From the NCBI GenBank assembly GCA_002354735.1, contig DEMD01000010.1:62001-126000 (forward strand): 64,000 nt of DNA, read 5' to 3'. Below the pieces are notes generated by a model, which was given only the letters and a program-made list of their open reading frames with translations, had not been told where the DNA came from and did not search any database. Numbering within the stretch: the first letter of the stretch is position 1; every line of letters starts with the position of its first letter. Origin of the DNA: Gammaproteobacteria bacterium UBA2679. Its GTDB lineage: Bacteria > Pseudomonadota > Gammaproteobacteria > Pseudomonadales > Oleiphilaceae. A program made the position numbers and the translations under genes. Shown piece after piece: positions 47,652 through 56,986 of the stretch.

Positions 47652-48560
47652 CTATCGGATATGAGCGAGGATGCCTTCGAGCTCATCGAGCGAGTGATAG
47701 GCAATGGTCAACTGACCTTTACCACGCGCACTCTGGCGGATGGTGACCGCCGCACCGAGCTTCTCGGAGAGGTTCTGCTCCAGCCTCATGACGTCCGGAT
47801 CGACGGCTGTTTCGGCGGCCTTTTCCTTCGGCGCTGCCTGCATCTTTCTGACATATTCTTCCGCCTGCCGAACAGAATAAGCCTTGTCGATGATCTGTCG
47901 CGCGGCACGATACTGATCGTCGGCGGACAAGGCCAGCAGTGCCCGGGCATGTCCCATCTCAAGATCGCCACGTTCGAGCAGCGTAGCGACCTCGGGAGAG
48001 AGTGCAAGCAGCCGCATCAAATTGGTGACCGTAGATCGGCTCTTACCAACAGCTTCTGCAACTTCCAGCTGCGTGAGCTTGAACTCATCCTGCAGTCGCT
48101 TGAGCGCGACCGCTTCTTCCATGGCGTTGAGATCTTCACGCTGGATATTCTCGATGAGCGACATCGCGATAGCCGCCTCATCAGGGACGATCCGGATGAG
48201 CACCGGTACTGATTTCAGGCCGGCAAGCTGACTGGCTCGCCAGCGCCGTTCACCGGCAACGATTTCGAATCGACCCTCAGAAAAGGGTCGCACCAGAATC
48301 GGTTGCATGACACCCTGCTGGCGAATGCTCTGGGCAAGTTCTTCCAGTGCTTCAGCATCCATATCCTTGCGAGGCTGATAGCGACCGCGCTGCAACTGCT
48401 CGATCGGCAACTGGACGAGCTGTTCGTCTTCGAAGCTTCTGCCGGCCTCTGCCTGAGGGACTTCAGATACGTCGCTTTCCTGTAACGGCTGGCGGGATTT
48501 TGCTCCGGCAAGCAGCGCGTTCAGGCCGCGGTCGCCAAGCCCTCTTTTCTTAATGCTCAA
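47652..48560 (-). CDS. parB: Chromosome partition protein ParB
   Basis: A 302-residue centromere-binding CTPase. The box II motif GERRWRASQLAG and the C-box-like EIVAGERRWRA, ENIQREDLNAMEEA, and a helix-turn-helix LTQLEVAEAVGKSRSTVTNLMRLL identify it; the C-terminal dimer domain is present. It spreads from parS sites near the origin and with ParA moves the origins apart. 47 bases after parA. I looked for a full TGTTTCACGTGAAACA parS in the window and did not see one, but the search was by eye. Confidence 0.96.
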   Translation of the reverse strand: MSIKKRGLGDRGLNALLAGAKSRQPLQESDVSEVPQAEAGRSFEDEQLVQLPIEQLQRGRYQPRKDMDAEALEELAQSIRQQGVMQPILVRPFSEGRFEIVAGERRWRASQLAGLKSVPVLIRIVPDEAAIAMSLIENIQREDLNAMEEAVALKRLQDEFKLTQLEVAEAVGKSRSTVTNLMRLLALSPEVATLLERGDLEMGHARALLALSADDQYRAARQIIDKAYSVRQAEEYVRKMQAAPKEKAAETAVDPDVMRLEQNLSEKLGAAVTIRQSARGKGQLTIAYHSLDELEGILAHIR

Positions 48561-48607
48561 TGGATTGTCTCTCTGCAGGGATCTTCGATAACTTCATTCG
48601 ACAGCGC

Positions 48608-49405
48608 TTAGCTGACTTCTGCGGTCACGGGTCGGGCTCGTTCCTTGGCTCGGCGAATCATCTCACCAGCCAACGCAAGATAGGCAATCGTACCTTTTGA
48701 CTGGCGATCATACTTCAGCACTGGCAGACCATGCGAGGGGGCTTCGGCGAGACGCACGTTTCGCGGAATGATCGCCCGGTAAACGCTGTTGCCGAAATAC
48801 TGGATGAGCTGTCTGCTGACGTCACGTGCCAGGCTGTTTCTGGGGTCGAACATCGTGCGCAGAACACCTTCCACCTTGAGGTTCGGGTTAACCGTTTCCT
48901 GAATCTGTTCGATGGTATTGATCAGGGCCGCGAGCCCCTCGAGCGCAAAAAATTCGCACTGCATGGGTATGATCAACCCATCGGCTGCGGCAAGCCCGTT
49001 CAGAGTAAGCATGTTCAGCGAGGGTGGGCAGTCGATAAGCACAAAATCGAATTGCTTCTTGTACTCTGCCAGCGCCTTCCTGAGCCTGTATTCACGGCCA
49101 ATTTCGCCAATCAGTTCAATTTCAGCGGCGGTAAGATCACCATTGGCGGGCAGGACCGTATATCCCCCGGACGAGCGTTTCACGACCGCATCGATTGGCT
49201 GGCGCTGCGTGAGCACCTCGTAAGCCGTGGCACTGAGCTCGTTCTTGTTGATGCCGCTCGCGGTTGTCGCGTTACCCTGCGCATCCAGATCGATCAACAG
49301 AACACGGCGCTTCATGGCCGCGAGCGATGCGGCGAGATTGACGCAGGTTGTGGTCTTGCCGACACCGCCTTTCTGATTGGCAACCGCCAGAACTCGTGTA
49401 CTCAC
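48608..49405 (-). CDS. parA: Chromosome partition ATPase ParA (Soj)
   Basis: A 265-residue Walker-type ATPase. Deviant Walker A KGGVGKTTTCVNLAASLA at the N terminus, DLDAQGNATT and DCPPSLNMLTLNGLAAADG are the switch motifs. Starts with GTG at 49405 (GGAG 9 bases upstream); the frame is open 16 more codons, but the added residues do not fit the family. Between rsmG and parB, in one operon. Drives ParB-parS segregation and often tunes DnaA. Confidence 0.96.
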   Translation of the reverse strand: MSTRVLAVANQKGGVGKTTTCVNLAASLAAMKRRVLLIDLDAQGNATTASGINKNELSATAYEVLTQRQPIDAVVKRSSGGYTVLPANGDLTAAEIELIGEIGREYRLRKALAEYKKQFDFVLIDCPPSLNMLTLNGLAAADGLIIPMQCEFFALEGLAALINTIEQIQETVNPNLKVEGVLRTMFDPRNSLARDVSRQLIQYFGNSVYRAIIPRNVRLAEAPSHGLPVLKYDRQSKGTIAYLALAGEMIRRAKERARPVTAEVS

Positions 49406-49456
49406 GATGGCTTGCTCCAATATTGGTTTCGCTTGTCTAGGGTGAGCATGCAATCC

Positions 49457-50134
49457 TTATTGATCGGCTTTGTTTCGTTCGGTCTTACTCAGAACAAGCA
49501 GATGACGCGCCTCTTCCAGAAATGGCACCTGCAGGCGATCGATTCGCTCGACTACCCACGGCGCCGGGAGGGCTTCAATTTCCGCCTGCGGCAACTGTCC
49601 CTTCATCGCCAGCAACTTCGCTGACTGTAAATCGGGGTGCACCAGCCACGCTGTCATCTGCCGCAGCTGGGTAAACGCCCTCGATATCACGATATCTATT
49701 GGCCCTTCGGGCGAAAATGATTCCAGCCTGCCATGGACTACATGAACGTTATTCAATCCGAGCGTATGGCAGCATTGCACCAGAAAACGGGTCTTTTTGC
49801 CATTACTATCCAGTAGAATCCAGTGCGTATCTGGCATGACAAGCGCAAGAATGAGCCCCGGAATTCCCGCGCCGGTTCCCACATCCAGGCAAGTGAGCCT
49901 GACCGGAGCGGAACGTTGGAGGTCTTCGAACGCTGACAGCACGCTGAGGCTGTCGAGCAGATGGCGCACGACCTGCTCTCTGGGATCGCGCACTGCCGTC
50001 AGGTTGTAGGCGGTGTTCCATCGATCCAGCAGCCCAAGATACTGCAGCAGCAGCTGAATCTGGTCTTCGCTGAGGGACAGTCCAAGTTGTGCTACGCCTG
50101 ATCGCAACAGACTCCCTGTGTCACGATGCTGCAT
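49457..50134 (-). CDS. rsmG: 16S rRNA (guanine527-N7)-methyltransferase
   Basis: A 225-residue SAM-dependent methyltransferase that modifies G527 of 16S rRNA. The SAM site is CLDVGTGAGIPGLILALV, with NAYNLTAVRDPREQVVRHLLDSL and ISRAFTQLRQMTAW. The start ATG at 50134 shares one base with the mnmG stop (TGATG), so translation is coupled; a longer frame to 50245 would overlap mnmG. Loss of RsmG gives low-level streptomycin resistance in other species. Confidence 0.95.
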   Translation of the reverse strand: MQHRDTGSLLRSGVAQLGLSLSEDQIQLLLQYLGLLDRWNTAYNLTAVRDPREQVVRHLLDSLSVLSAFEDLQRSAPVRLTCLDVGTGAGIPGLILALVMPDTHWILLDSNGKKTRFLVQCCHTLGLNNVHVVHGRLESFSPEGPIDIVISRAFTQLRQMTAWLVHPDLQSAKLLAMKGQLPQAEIEALPAPWVVERIDRLQVPFLEEARHLLVLSKTERNKADQ

Positions 50135-52068
50135 CAGGCTGCTGTTTTTCTTTTCTTCAGGTGCACGAGCAACAGAGATACAGCCGCCGGTGTAACGCCG
50201 GGTATTCGACCGGCCTGACCAATAGAAGCAGGCCGCACATTGCATAGCTTCTGGCGAATTTCCGACGACAGACCGTCGATGCGGGCATAGTCGAAATCAG
50301 CCGGTAGCACGAGATGCTCGTTTCGACGCAGTTTCTCAATTTCCTCGCTTTGACGGGTGATGTAGCCGGCGTACTTGATGCCGGTTTCCACTTGCTCCGA
50401 AACCTGACCGGCGATGGCCTGTGTGGCGGTCGTCTCTGCAATACCATCCATTAACTCAGGCGCTGGTTCTTCAGCCAGCCAGAGCTGTTTCAGCGCAGCC
50501 AGTGTGACCTCTGGACGCTTGACGAGGTCAAACAATGAATACTCCCTCGCGATGTTGAAGCCGAAAGTATTGCTGATGGTCTCGGCCAGCGGACTGGCCG
50601 GCTGCACCCAGGTCTGCTTCAACCAATCATGTTCACGCGCAATTGCGTTTTGCTTTTCGCTGAAGACAGCCCAGCGCTCGTCACTGACCAGGCCCAGTCG
50701 GCGTCCAGTCTCGGTAAGACGCTGGTCCGCGTTGTCTTCGCGCAACAATAACCGATACTCGGCCCGGCTGGTAAACATCCGATAGGGCTCAACAGTGCCC
50801 ATGGTGATGAGATCGTCCACCAGCACACCGAGATAGGCTTCGGAGCGACCGAAGGTGACCTGATCCTTATCTAGGCCGCGCAAGGCTGCATTTACACCGG
50901 CCAGCAGCCCCTGCGCACCAGCTTCTTCATAGCCCGTCGTGCCGTTAATCTGGCCGGCGAAGAACAGACCGGAAATAACCTTCGTTTCGAGTGTCGGCTT
51001 GAGGTCCTGTGGGTTGAAATAGTCATATTCAATGGCATAGCCAGGTCGGGTAATGTGCGCATTTTCCAGGCCAGGCATCGAATGCACCAGGGCCAGCTGC
51101 ACGTCGAAGGGCAGACTGGTGGAGATACCATTAGGGTAGAGCTCATGGGTGGTCAGACCCTCAGGCTCGATGAAGATCTGGTGCGAATCCTTGTCTGCGA
51201 AACGCTGGACCTTGTCTTCGATAGACGGGCAATAGCGCGGCCCAACCCCTTCAATCTTGCCAGTATACATGGGGGAGCGGTCCAGGCCACCGCGAATGAT
51301 CTCGTGAGTTTCAGCGGTTGTCTTGGTGGTAAAGCAGCTGATCTGCCGAGGGTGCTTCGGCGTGTCGCCGATGCCATACATGAATGACATGCTCGGCAGC
51401 GGCGTATCTCCGGGCTGTTCTATCATCTTGCTGAAATCCACGCTGCGAGCATCAATGCGTGGGGGTGTGCCAGTCTTGAGTCGGCCCACTCGCAGGGGCA
51501 ACTCCCGCAAGCGGTCGGCAAGGCGGATGGATGGAGGATCGCCGGCGCGTCCGCCCCGGTGATTTTCCAGGCCGATGTGTATGGTGCCGCCGAGAAAAGT
51601 ACCGGTAGTCAGCACGACACTCTGAGACATGAAGCGAATACCTGATTGGGTTACCACACCTTTCACGGTGTCGCTCTCTACAATCAAGTCATCTGCAGCC
51701 TGTTGGAAAATATCGAGGCCTGGCTGGTTTTCCAGCATGGTTCGGATGGCGGCACGATAGAGGACCCTGTCGGCCTGGGCTCGAGTGGCACGCACCGCAG
51801 GGCCCTTGCGGCTATTGAGCACGCGAAACTGTATGCCTGCAGCGTCAGCTGCTAACGCCATCGCACCACCGAGCGCATCGATTTCCCTCACCAAATGGCT
51901 TTTACCAATGCCGCCAATGGCAGGGTTACAGGACATCTGCCCCAGAGTCTCGATGTTATGAGTCAGCAGAAGTGCGCTCGCACCCGCACGGGCTGCTGCC
52001 AGCGCCGCTTCAGTACCAGCGTGTCCGCCGCCGATCACGACGACGTCATAATGCTTGTGATAGATCAT
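50134..52068 (-). CDS. mnmG: tRNA uridine-5-carboxymethylaminomethyl modification enzyme MnmG
   Basis: A 644-residue FAD protein that works with MnmE on the wobble U34 of certain tRNAs. FAD motif [15 protein letters not shown] at the N terminus, the [23 protein letters not shown] block, [19 protein letters not shown] and [27 protein letters not shown] are all family hallmarks. First gene of the mnmG-rsmG-parA-parB operon, reading away from the AT-rich gap at 52069-52459. Slightly longer than E. coli MnmG (629). Confidence 0.97.
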   Translation of the reverse strand: MIYHKHYDVVVIGGGHAGTEAALAAARAGASALLLTHNIETLGQMSCNPAIGGIGKSHLVREIDALGGAMALAADAAGIQFRVLNSRKGPAVRATRAQADRVLYRAAIRTMLENQPGLDIFQQAADDLIVESDTVKGVVTQSGIRFMSQSVVLTTGTFLGGTIHIGLENHRGGRAGDPPSIRLADRLRELPLRVGRLKTGTPPRIDARSVDFSKMIEQPGDTPLPSMSFMYGIGDTPKHPRQISCFTTKTTAETHEIIRGGLDRSPMYTGKIEGVGPRYCPSIEDKVQRFADKDSHQIFIEPEGLTTHELYPNGISTSLPFDVQLALVHSMPGLENAHITRPGYAIEYDYFNPQDLKPTLETKVISGLFFAGQINGTTGYEEAGAQGLLAGVNAALRGLDKDQVTFGRSEAYLGVLVDDLITMGTVEPYRMFTSRAEYRLLLREDNADQRLTETGRRLGLVSDERWAVFSEKQNAIAREHDWLKQTWVQPASPLAETISNTFGFNIAREYSLFDLVKRPEVTLAALKQLWLAEEPAPELMDGIAETTATQAIAGQVSEQVETGIKYAGYITRQSEEIEKLRRNEHLVLPADFDYARIDGLSSEIRQKLCNVRPASIGQAGRIPGVTPAAVSLLLVHLKKRKTAA

Positions 52069-52459
52069 AAATGGAGACCCGGGAACTCTTAAAATGGGGC
52101 GGTAGTTTACTACGGCTGCCTAGCCTTCGCGAGTATTGTACAAACCATGAACAATTTACTGCCAAATTTATACCTCAGAGTGATTAAATCCACCCTGCTT
52201 AGACCAGTAGTACATTAACACTTTGAAACATTAGGGGAATCATAAAGTTACAAACATCTTCTCAAGAAGTTATTAATAGACTTATCCACAGGCATAATCC
52301 AAGCCAACTGTCTATTGACAACGATATCTACTTGAAATTTATAGAGATTTAAAAAGAACAGATCGATACACTAAAAGGACGATAAAAGTTATCCACATTA
52401 TTGACAACTCGAGAATACCGTTGATCGGAACGGGGACGCGCCCGGCCCGCGGTTCGGGA
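52069..52459. other. AT-rich mnmG-rarA gap with DnaA boxes (origin candidate 1)
   Basis: A 391-base noncoding gap. Two perfect DnaA boxes, TTATCCACA, lie at 52282-52290 and 52389-52397 on the plus strand; a weaker TTATTGACA is at 52398-52406. Between them, on the minus strand at 52364-52352, is GATCTGTTCTTTT, which fits the E. coli oriC 13-mer consensus GATCTnTTnTTTT, inside an AT-rich run. Adjacency to mnmG (gidA) is the oriC position in E. coli and Vibrio. The arrangement supports an origin or an origin-linked regulatory region but is not proof. Confidence 0.65.
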
Positions 52460-53755
52460 CTACGGCGATTTCCGGGGCTGGGTTTGCGCATCACGTTGCC
52501 CCAACCGTTCCAGCTTTTCGCGGATTTTGATTTCGAGACCCCGGTCTACCGGTTGGTACCAGCCGGGAGGGGGCATGCCATCCGGGAGATACTGCTCACC
52601 TGCGGCGTACGCGTCTGCCTCGGCATGTGCATAGCGATACCCTTTGCCGTGGCCGAGTGTCTTCATGAGTTTGGTGGGGGCGTTACGCAGGTGCATTGGC
52701 ACCGGTCTTGACTGGTCCTGGCTAACGTATTTTCTTGCAGCATTGAACGCGGCATAACCGGCGTTGCTCTTGGCAGCCACTGCGAGATAAATTACCGCTT
52801 GCGCCAGCGCGAGTTCACCCTCGGGCGAACCGAGGCGCTCGTAGGTGGCGGCAGCATCGTTGCACAGTTGCATAGCCCGTGGGTCCGCCAGTCCGATATC
52901 TTCCCAAGCCATTCTGACTATCCGGCGGGCCAGGTAGCGCGGATCGGTGCCGCCATCGAGCATGCGACAGAACCAGTACAGTGCAGCGTCTGGATCAGAG
53001 CCACGAACGCTTTTGTGGAGTGCTGAGATCTGGTCGTAAAAGGCATCTCCACCTTTATCGAACCGGCGCGCGGAACTGCCTGCAAGGGCTTGGACGAGAT
53101 CAATATCGATGATCGACTTGTCTTGCTGAACAGCAGCTTCGGCCGTTTGCTCAAGTGAATTCAATAATCTGCGACCGTCGCCATCGGCCAGCTCACACAG
53201 TGCCGCTGCGGCATCGGGTTCAATCTGCAATCCCGGATAGTCTTTCTGCAGCGCACGCTTTAGCAGAGCTTGTTGGCTCTCGCTCTCGAGGGCCTTGAGT
53301 ACATAGACCCGGGCGCGAGACAGGAGTGCTGAGTTGACTTCGAACGAGGGATTCTCTGTGGTGGCGCCAATAAAAGTGAGCAGCCCACTTTCGACATGAG
53401 GTAACAGACCATCCTGCTGAGACTTGTTGAAACGGTGTATCTCGTCGATGAAAAGGATGGTCGGCCGCTCGGACTGGTCGCGTAGCTGTTGCGCCAGCGC
53501 AACGGCAGCTCGGATTTCCTTCACACCGGCAAATACGGCAGATATAGCCTGGAACTCGCAGTCAAATGCGTTGGCAAGCAATCTTGCAATACTGGTCTTA
53601 CCCACGCCGGGGGGACCCCAGAGTATCATCGAGTGCGGCCGGCCGGTCTGCACAGCGGTGTGGAGTGGTCGTCCTGGTGCGAGGAGATGATCCTGGCCCA
53701 ACACGTCTTCAAGAGCAGTCGGCCGCAGTCTTTCAGGGAGTGGCTGGTTTTTCAA
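52460..53755 (-). CDS. rarA: Replication-associated recombination ATPase RarA (MgsA)
   Basis: A 431-residue AAA+ clamp-loader-like ATPase acting at stalled forks. Walker A GPPGVGKTS at 47-55, Walker B ILFIDEIHRFNKSQQD, sensor FIGATTENPSFEVN and the C-terminal YRYAHAEADAYAAGEQYLP are typical. The ATG lies inside the end of the upstream hybrid-kinase gene (4-base overlap ATGA), so the two appear translationally coupled, an unusual arrangement for rarA. It ends next to the AT-rich origin-like gap. Confidence 0.95.
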   Translation of the reverse strand: MKNQPLPERLRPTALEDVLGQDHLLAPGRPLHTAVQTGRPHSMILWGPPGVGKTSIARLLANAFDCEFQAISAVFAGVKEIRAAVALAQQLRDQSERPTILFIDEIHRFNKSQQDGLLPHVESGLLTFIGATTENPSFEVNSALLSRARVYVLKALESESQQALLKRALQKDYPGLQIEPDAAAALCELADGDGRRLLNSLEQTAEAAVQQDKSIIDIDLVQALAGSSARRFDKGGDAFYDQISALHKSVRGSDPDAALYWFCRMLDGGTDPRYLARRIVRMAWEDIGLADPRAMQLCNDAAATYERLGSPEGELALAQAVIYLAVAAKSNAGYAAFNAARKYVSQDQSRPVPMHLRNAPTKLMKTLGHGKGYRYAHAEADAYAAGEQYLPDGMPPPGWYQPVDRGLEIKIREKLERLGQRDAQTQPRKSP

Positions 53756-56700
53756 ATACAGGCCCGGCCGTGCAGGTAATGTTGCAGGAGGGCCTTGAGT
53801 GACTCGATGGTGTAGGGCTTTGCGAGGTAGCTGTTCATCCCGGCATCAAGGCAGCGTTGCCGGTCGTCGGCTAGCGCGTGCGCTGTCACGCCGATGATAA
53901 CGGCAGCTTGCCTGGCCGCTTCCATTTCCCGATCGCGCATTTCCCGCGTGACACTCAGTCCGTCCATTCCCGGCATCTGAATATCCATGAGGATAAGATC
54001 GAACTGCGTCTCATCAAACATCGCCAGCGCTTCTGTGCCGGTCTCCGCGAAATGAATGGATTTGTAGCCGAGCAGCTTTAGCATACTGTCGAGTACCAGC
54101 CGGTTTGGCTCATAATCCTCAACCACTAGAAGCTGGCAGTGCTCTTCTTTAGTGGAGCTTACGTCGGGCAGCCGCGCAATGGCGTCTTTTGCTGAGCTCG
54201 CGACCATAACCTGAGACTGAATTTTCGCGAGGGTGAGATCAATGATAAATTTCGAACCCGCCCCCTCATCACTCTCGACGGTTATGGACCCGTTCATCTG
54301 CTCAATAAGATTTCGGGTAATTGCGAGACCAAGACCGGTGCCACCGAACCGTCGCGTGATCGAGCTATCAGCCTGATTGAACATACCAAAGATCAGTGGT
54401 CGAGCCTCTGGAGAAATGCCGACCCCAGTGTCCTCAACCGTGATGAGGAGTTGCACCGTCTCCGCTGTTTCGTGCTGTTTGCGGATTCTGATGGCCACTT
54501 TTCCAGCGGCGGTAAATTTAATGGCGTTATCCAACAGGTTGATCAGTACCTGTTTAAGCCTCAGCGGGTCACCCAGCAGCGCAGGTAGAACCTGTGCGTC
54601 GGCGATATCACGTTCTAACTCAAGACCCTTCTGCCTGGCGGCTTCGCCATAAATCAGCCCGACATCCCGCAGCAATTCTCCGAACATGAAAGGTTGGCGC
54701 TCCAGCTCCAGGCTACCGGCTTCGATCTTTGAGAGGTCCAGCAGGTCATTGATCAATTCGAGCAGCTGTCGGGAGCTTGCTTGCATAGTCGCCAGGAAGC
54801 GCGCGCGCTGGTCGGCCGTAGTGTCTTCTGACATGACAGCCGTCAAACCGGTTATAACGTTAACCGGCGTCCGGATTTCATGACTCATATTGGCCAGGAA
54901 TTCGCTTTTGGCTTGATTAGCCGCTTCTGCAGCCTCGGCCAGCTGGCGAAATTTTTCTTCACTCTGTGTCAGCGTCTCATACAGACGCGCGTTATCTATG
55001 CCGATGGCGGTTTGGGCTGTAATGCCTTCCATAATCTGGACTTCGCGCTCACTAAACGCTGCTGGTTCGGAGTTCCCGAGCACCAGAGCGCCTATCACAT
55101 CGTCGTTACGGGAAATGACTGGGACAGCAAGAAGGCTTCGAAATGCGAAATCGCCATCAGGGGACAGCATCGGCGGCAAGGGGATAACAGGTGCCTCTTG
55201 ATCAAATAAATCCCGTACTAAAATAGTACGCCGCTCTTTCAAGGTCAGGTGGAATAGATGGGACCCAAGAGAGCGATACTCCGCTTCGAAGATTTCTTCC
55301 GGAATACCTGACACTGCAGTGACAAGGTCTGTCGAATCATCTACGGACCTCTGGCGGTACAAAAAGCAGGCTACTGAAGCGCCGCTTAGCGCTCTTGCGC
55401 GCTTTGTCGCCAAGCCCATCAGTTCATTCGAGTCGAGTTTCGATGAAAGCGACCGCCCTAGTCGGTTCAAGGCCTCGAGGGTCTGGGTTTCCTCTTTCAA
55501 ACGCCTTTCGGTACGATGATGGTCGGTAATATCGTGAGCTTGAAGGAGATAGAATTCGACCCGCCCGGCACGGTCTGCCACAGCTGTCATTGCGGATTCT
55601 ACGATTCTTAAGCTCTCACCGGCGAGGCACATCTGATCAGTGGTATTAAGCGGCCGCTTTAGCGTGCGAACTTCGGAAAACCTTGTACGCCATAGTTCTT
55701 CGTCTTTCAGATCATCTCCCCACCATGGGGCCTGCCAGATGGGCTTACCTAATACCGATGTTCTGTCGGCAGCCGCCAGACGCAGGAGCAAGGTGTTGAC
55801 ATTAACAATGTCACCTTTGGGTGAAACGATGGTGAGAAACTGAAACTGGGTCTCGAAAATGTTGCGGAAGTGCCTCTCCGATAGCTCTGTCTCGCGTCGT
55901 GCGCGCCGCTCTTTGTAACTGAGCAAGGCGAGACCTGTGGAGATGAGCCCACCCAGGAGCAATACACTAGCAAAAATCCACCATGTATGACTGTATACAA
56001 ATTGCTCAGCAGGCCAGTAGGTGATATGCCAGTTCGAGTTGCCGGATTGTAATCGAGCGGTTCGTTGAAAGCCGCTATCCGCGCTACTGCTTGTGGCTGG
56101 ATCCGCGGTTGCATATAAGAGCGTTGCAGGTTCGCTCAATTCGGAGGTGTATACGGCAAAGTCGACAAACAGAGGATCGGTGAAGATATTTTCGAACAGG
56201 TCGCCTGCACGGAATGGTGAATAGATGAAGCCTCGGAGTGCTGCTCGCCGCTGCGCTACCGTTTCAAGGTTGCTGCCTGAATAGATCGGTAAATAAATAT
56301 TGAAGCCTGGCTGAACATCGTCGTGTATCTCCTGAACAAGTATCAAGCGATCAGTCATAGCGACATCGCCCGTATCGCGTGCCTGGTCCATCGCCATGCG
56401 CCGCTTGGGCTCACTGTGCATGTCATAGCCAATCGCTGTGCGATTACGCTGATCGAGAGGTTCGAGATAAGTAATGCTGTGATACTCATCACGAGGCGTG
56501 TCGGGCCAGACACTGAAATCTTCGAAGCGGCCTTTTCTCTGGGCCTGTTCGAAGGCTTCGATGTTCTGCTCATCAATCCGTTGCGAGTAGCCTATTCCCT
56601 GGACGCCGGCATAGTGTGAATGGAGGCCCAGTTGAGCTACGTAGGTTTCGAATTCCTGATGAGTAAGTTCAGGCCTGCTGGTGAAAAAACCGGCGGTGGA

Positions 56701-56895
56701 GCGAAGCATTGCGATATAGGTGATAATCCGTTCTTCAACTGCCTGATGAGCAGCACTGGCATAACGCTGCAAGCGCTCCTCATCATTTGCGCGTAATGCG
56801 TGATTCAGGACTGATGCCACCCCAAGTGAAACAGCCATGCCGAACACGAGGATGAGCGCAGGAATAAAACGCTGTCTGCTTAATAATGTAAACAC
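53752..56895 (-). CDS. CHASE-PAS-GAF hybrid sensor histidine kinase
   Basis: A 1047-residue membrane kinase. Order: membrane helix (about 10-33), periplasmic CHASE domain (about 40-300, with GVQGIGYSQRI and RFEDFSVWPDTPRDEYHSITYLEP), second membrane helix (about 308-330), PAS (about 340-455), GAF (about 480-640), HisKA with His672 in NMSHEIRTPVNVI, ATPase domain (NLLDNAIKFTAAG, DTGVGISPE, FGGTGLGLAITRNL) and a receiver with Asp971 in LILMDIQMPGMDG. All catalytic residues are present. The CHASE domain should sense an external small molecule. It follows mnmE by 91 bases and overlaps rarA by 4 bases. No histidine phosphotransfer gene or dedicated response regulator is nearby. Confidence 0.93.
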   Translation of the reverse strand: MFTLLSRQRFIPALILVFGMAVSLGVASVLNHALRANDEERLQRYASAAHQAVEERIITYIAMLRSTAGFFTSRPELTHQEFETYVAQLGLHSHYAGVQGIGYSQRIDEQNIEAFEQAQRKGRFEDFSVWPDTPRDEYHSITYLEPLDQRNRTAIGYDMHSEPKRRMAMDQARDTGDVAMTDRLILVQEIHDDVQPGFNIYLPIYSGSNLETVAQRRAALRGFIYSPFRAGDLFENIFTDPLFVDFAVYTSELSEPATLLYATADPATSSSADSGFQRTARLQSGNSNWHITYWPAEQFVYSHTWWIFASVLLLGGLISTGLALLSYKERRARRETELSERHFRNIFETQFQFLTIVSPKGDIVNVNTLLLRLAAADRTSVLGKPIWQAPWWGDDLKDEELWRTRFSEVRTLKRPLNTTDQMCLAGESLRIVESAMTAVADRAGRVEFYLLQAHDITDHHRTERRLKEETQTLEALNRLGRSLSSKLDSNELMGLATKRARALSGASVACFLYRQRSVDDSTDLVTAVSGIPEEIFEAEYRSLGSHLFHLTLKERRTILVRDLFDQEAPVIPLPPMLSPDGDFAFRSLLAVPVISRNDDVIGALVLGNSEPAAFSEREVQIMEGITAQTAIGIDNARLYETLTQSEEKFRQLAEAAEAANQAKSEFLANMSHEIRTPVNVITGLTAVMSEDTTADQRARFLATMQASSRQLLELINDLLDLSKIEAGSLELERQPFMFGELLRDVGLIYGEAARQKGLELERDIADAQVLPALLGDPLRLKQVLINLLDNAIKFTAAGKVAIRIRKQHETAETVQLLITVEDTGVGISPEARPLIFGMFNQADSSITRRFGGTGLGLAITRNLIEQMNGSITVESDEGAGSKFIIDLTLAKIQSQVMVASSAKDAIARLPDVSSTKEEHCQLLVVEDYEPNRLVLDSMLKLLGYKSIHFAETGTEALAMFDETQFDLILMDIQMPGMDGLSVTREMRDREMEAARQAAVIIGVTAHALADDRQRCLDAGMNSYLAKPYTIESLKALLQHYLHGRACI

Positions 56896-56986
56896 ACGAG
56901 GTCCGGTCTGTATGATTGAAGGGCGTTATACTCCTTCCCTACCTTAGCACGTCAAATTTAGTTTAGCCGCGCGGCTGTCGCTATTT

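Noticed and set aside
47652..50134. A parS site near the parAB genes
   Set aside because: Sequences such as GTTTCACGACC in parA resemble half of TGTTTCACGTGAAACA but no full site was seen. A genome scan would decide.
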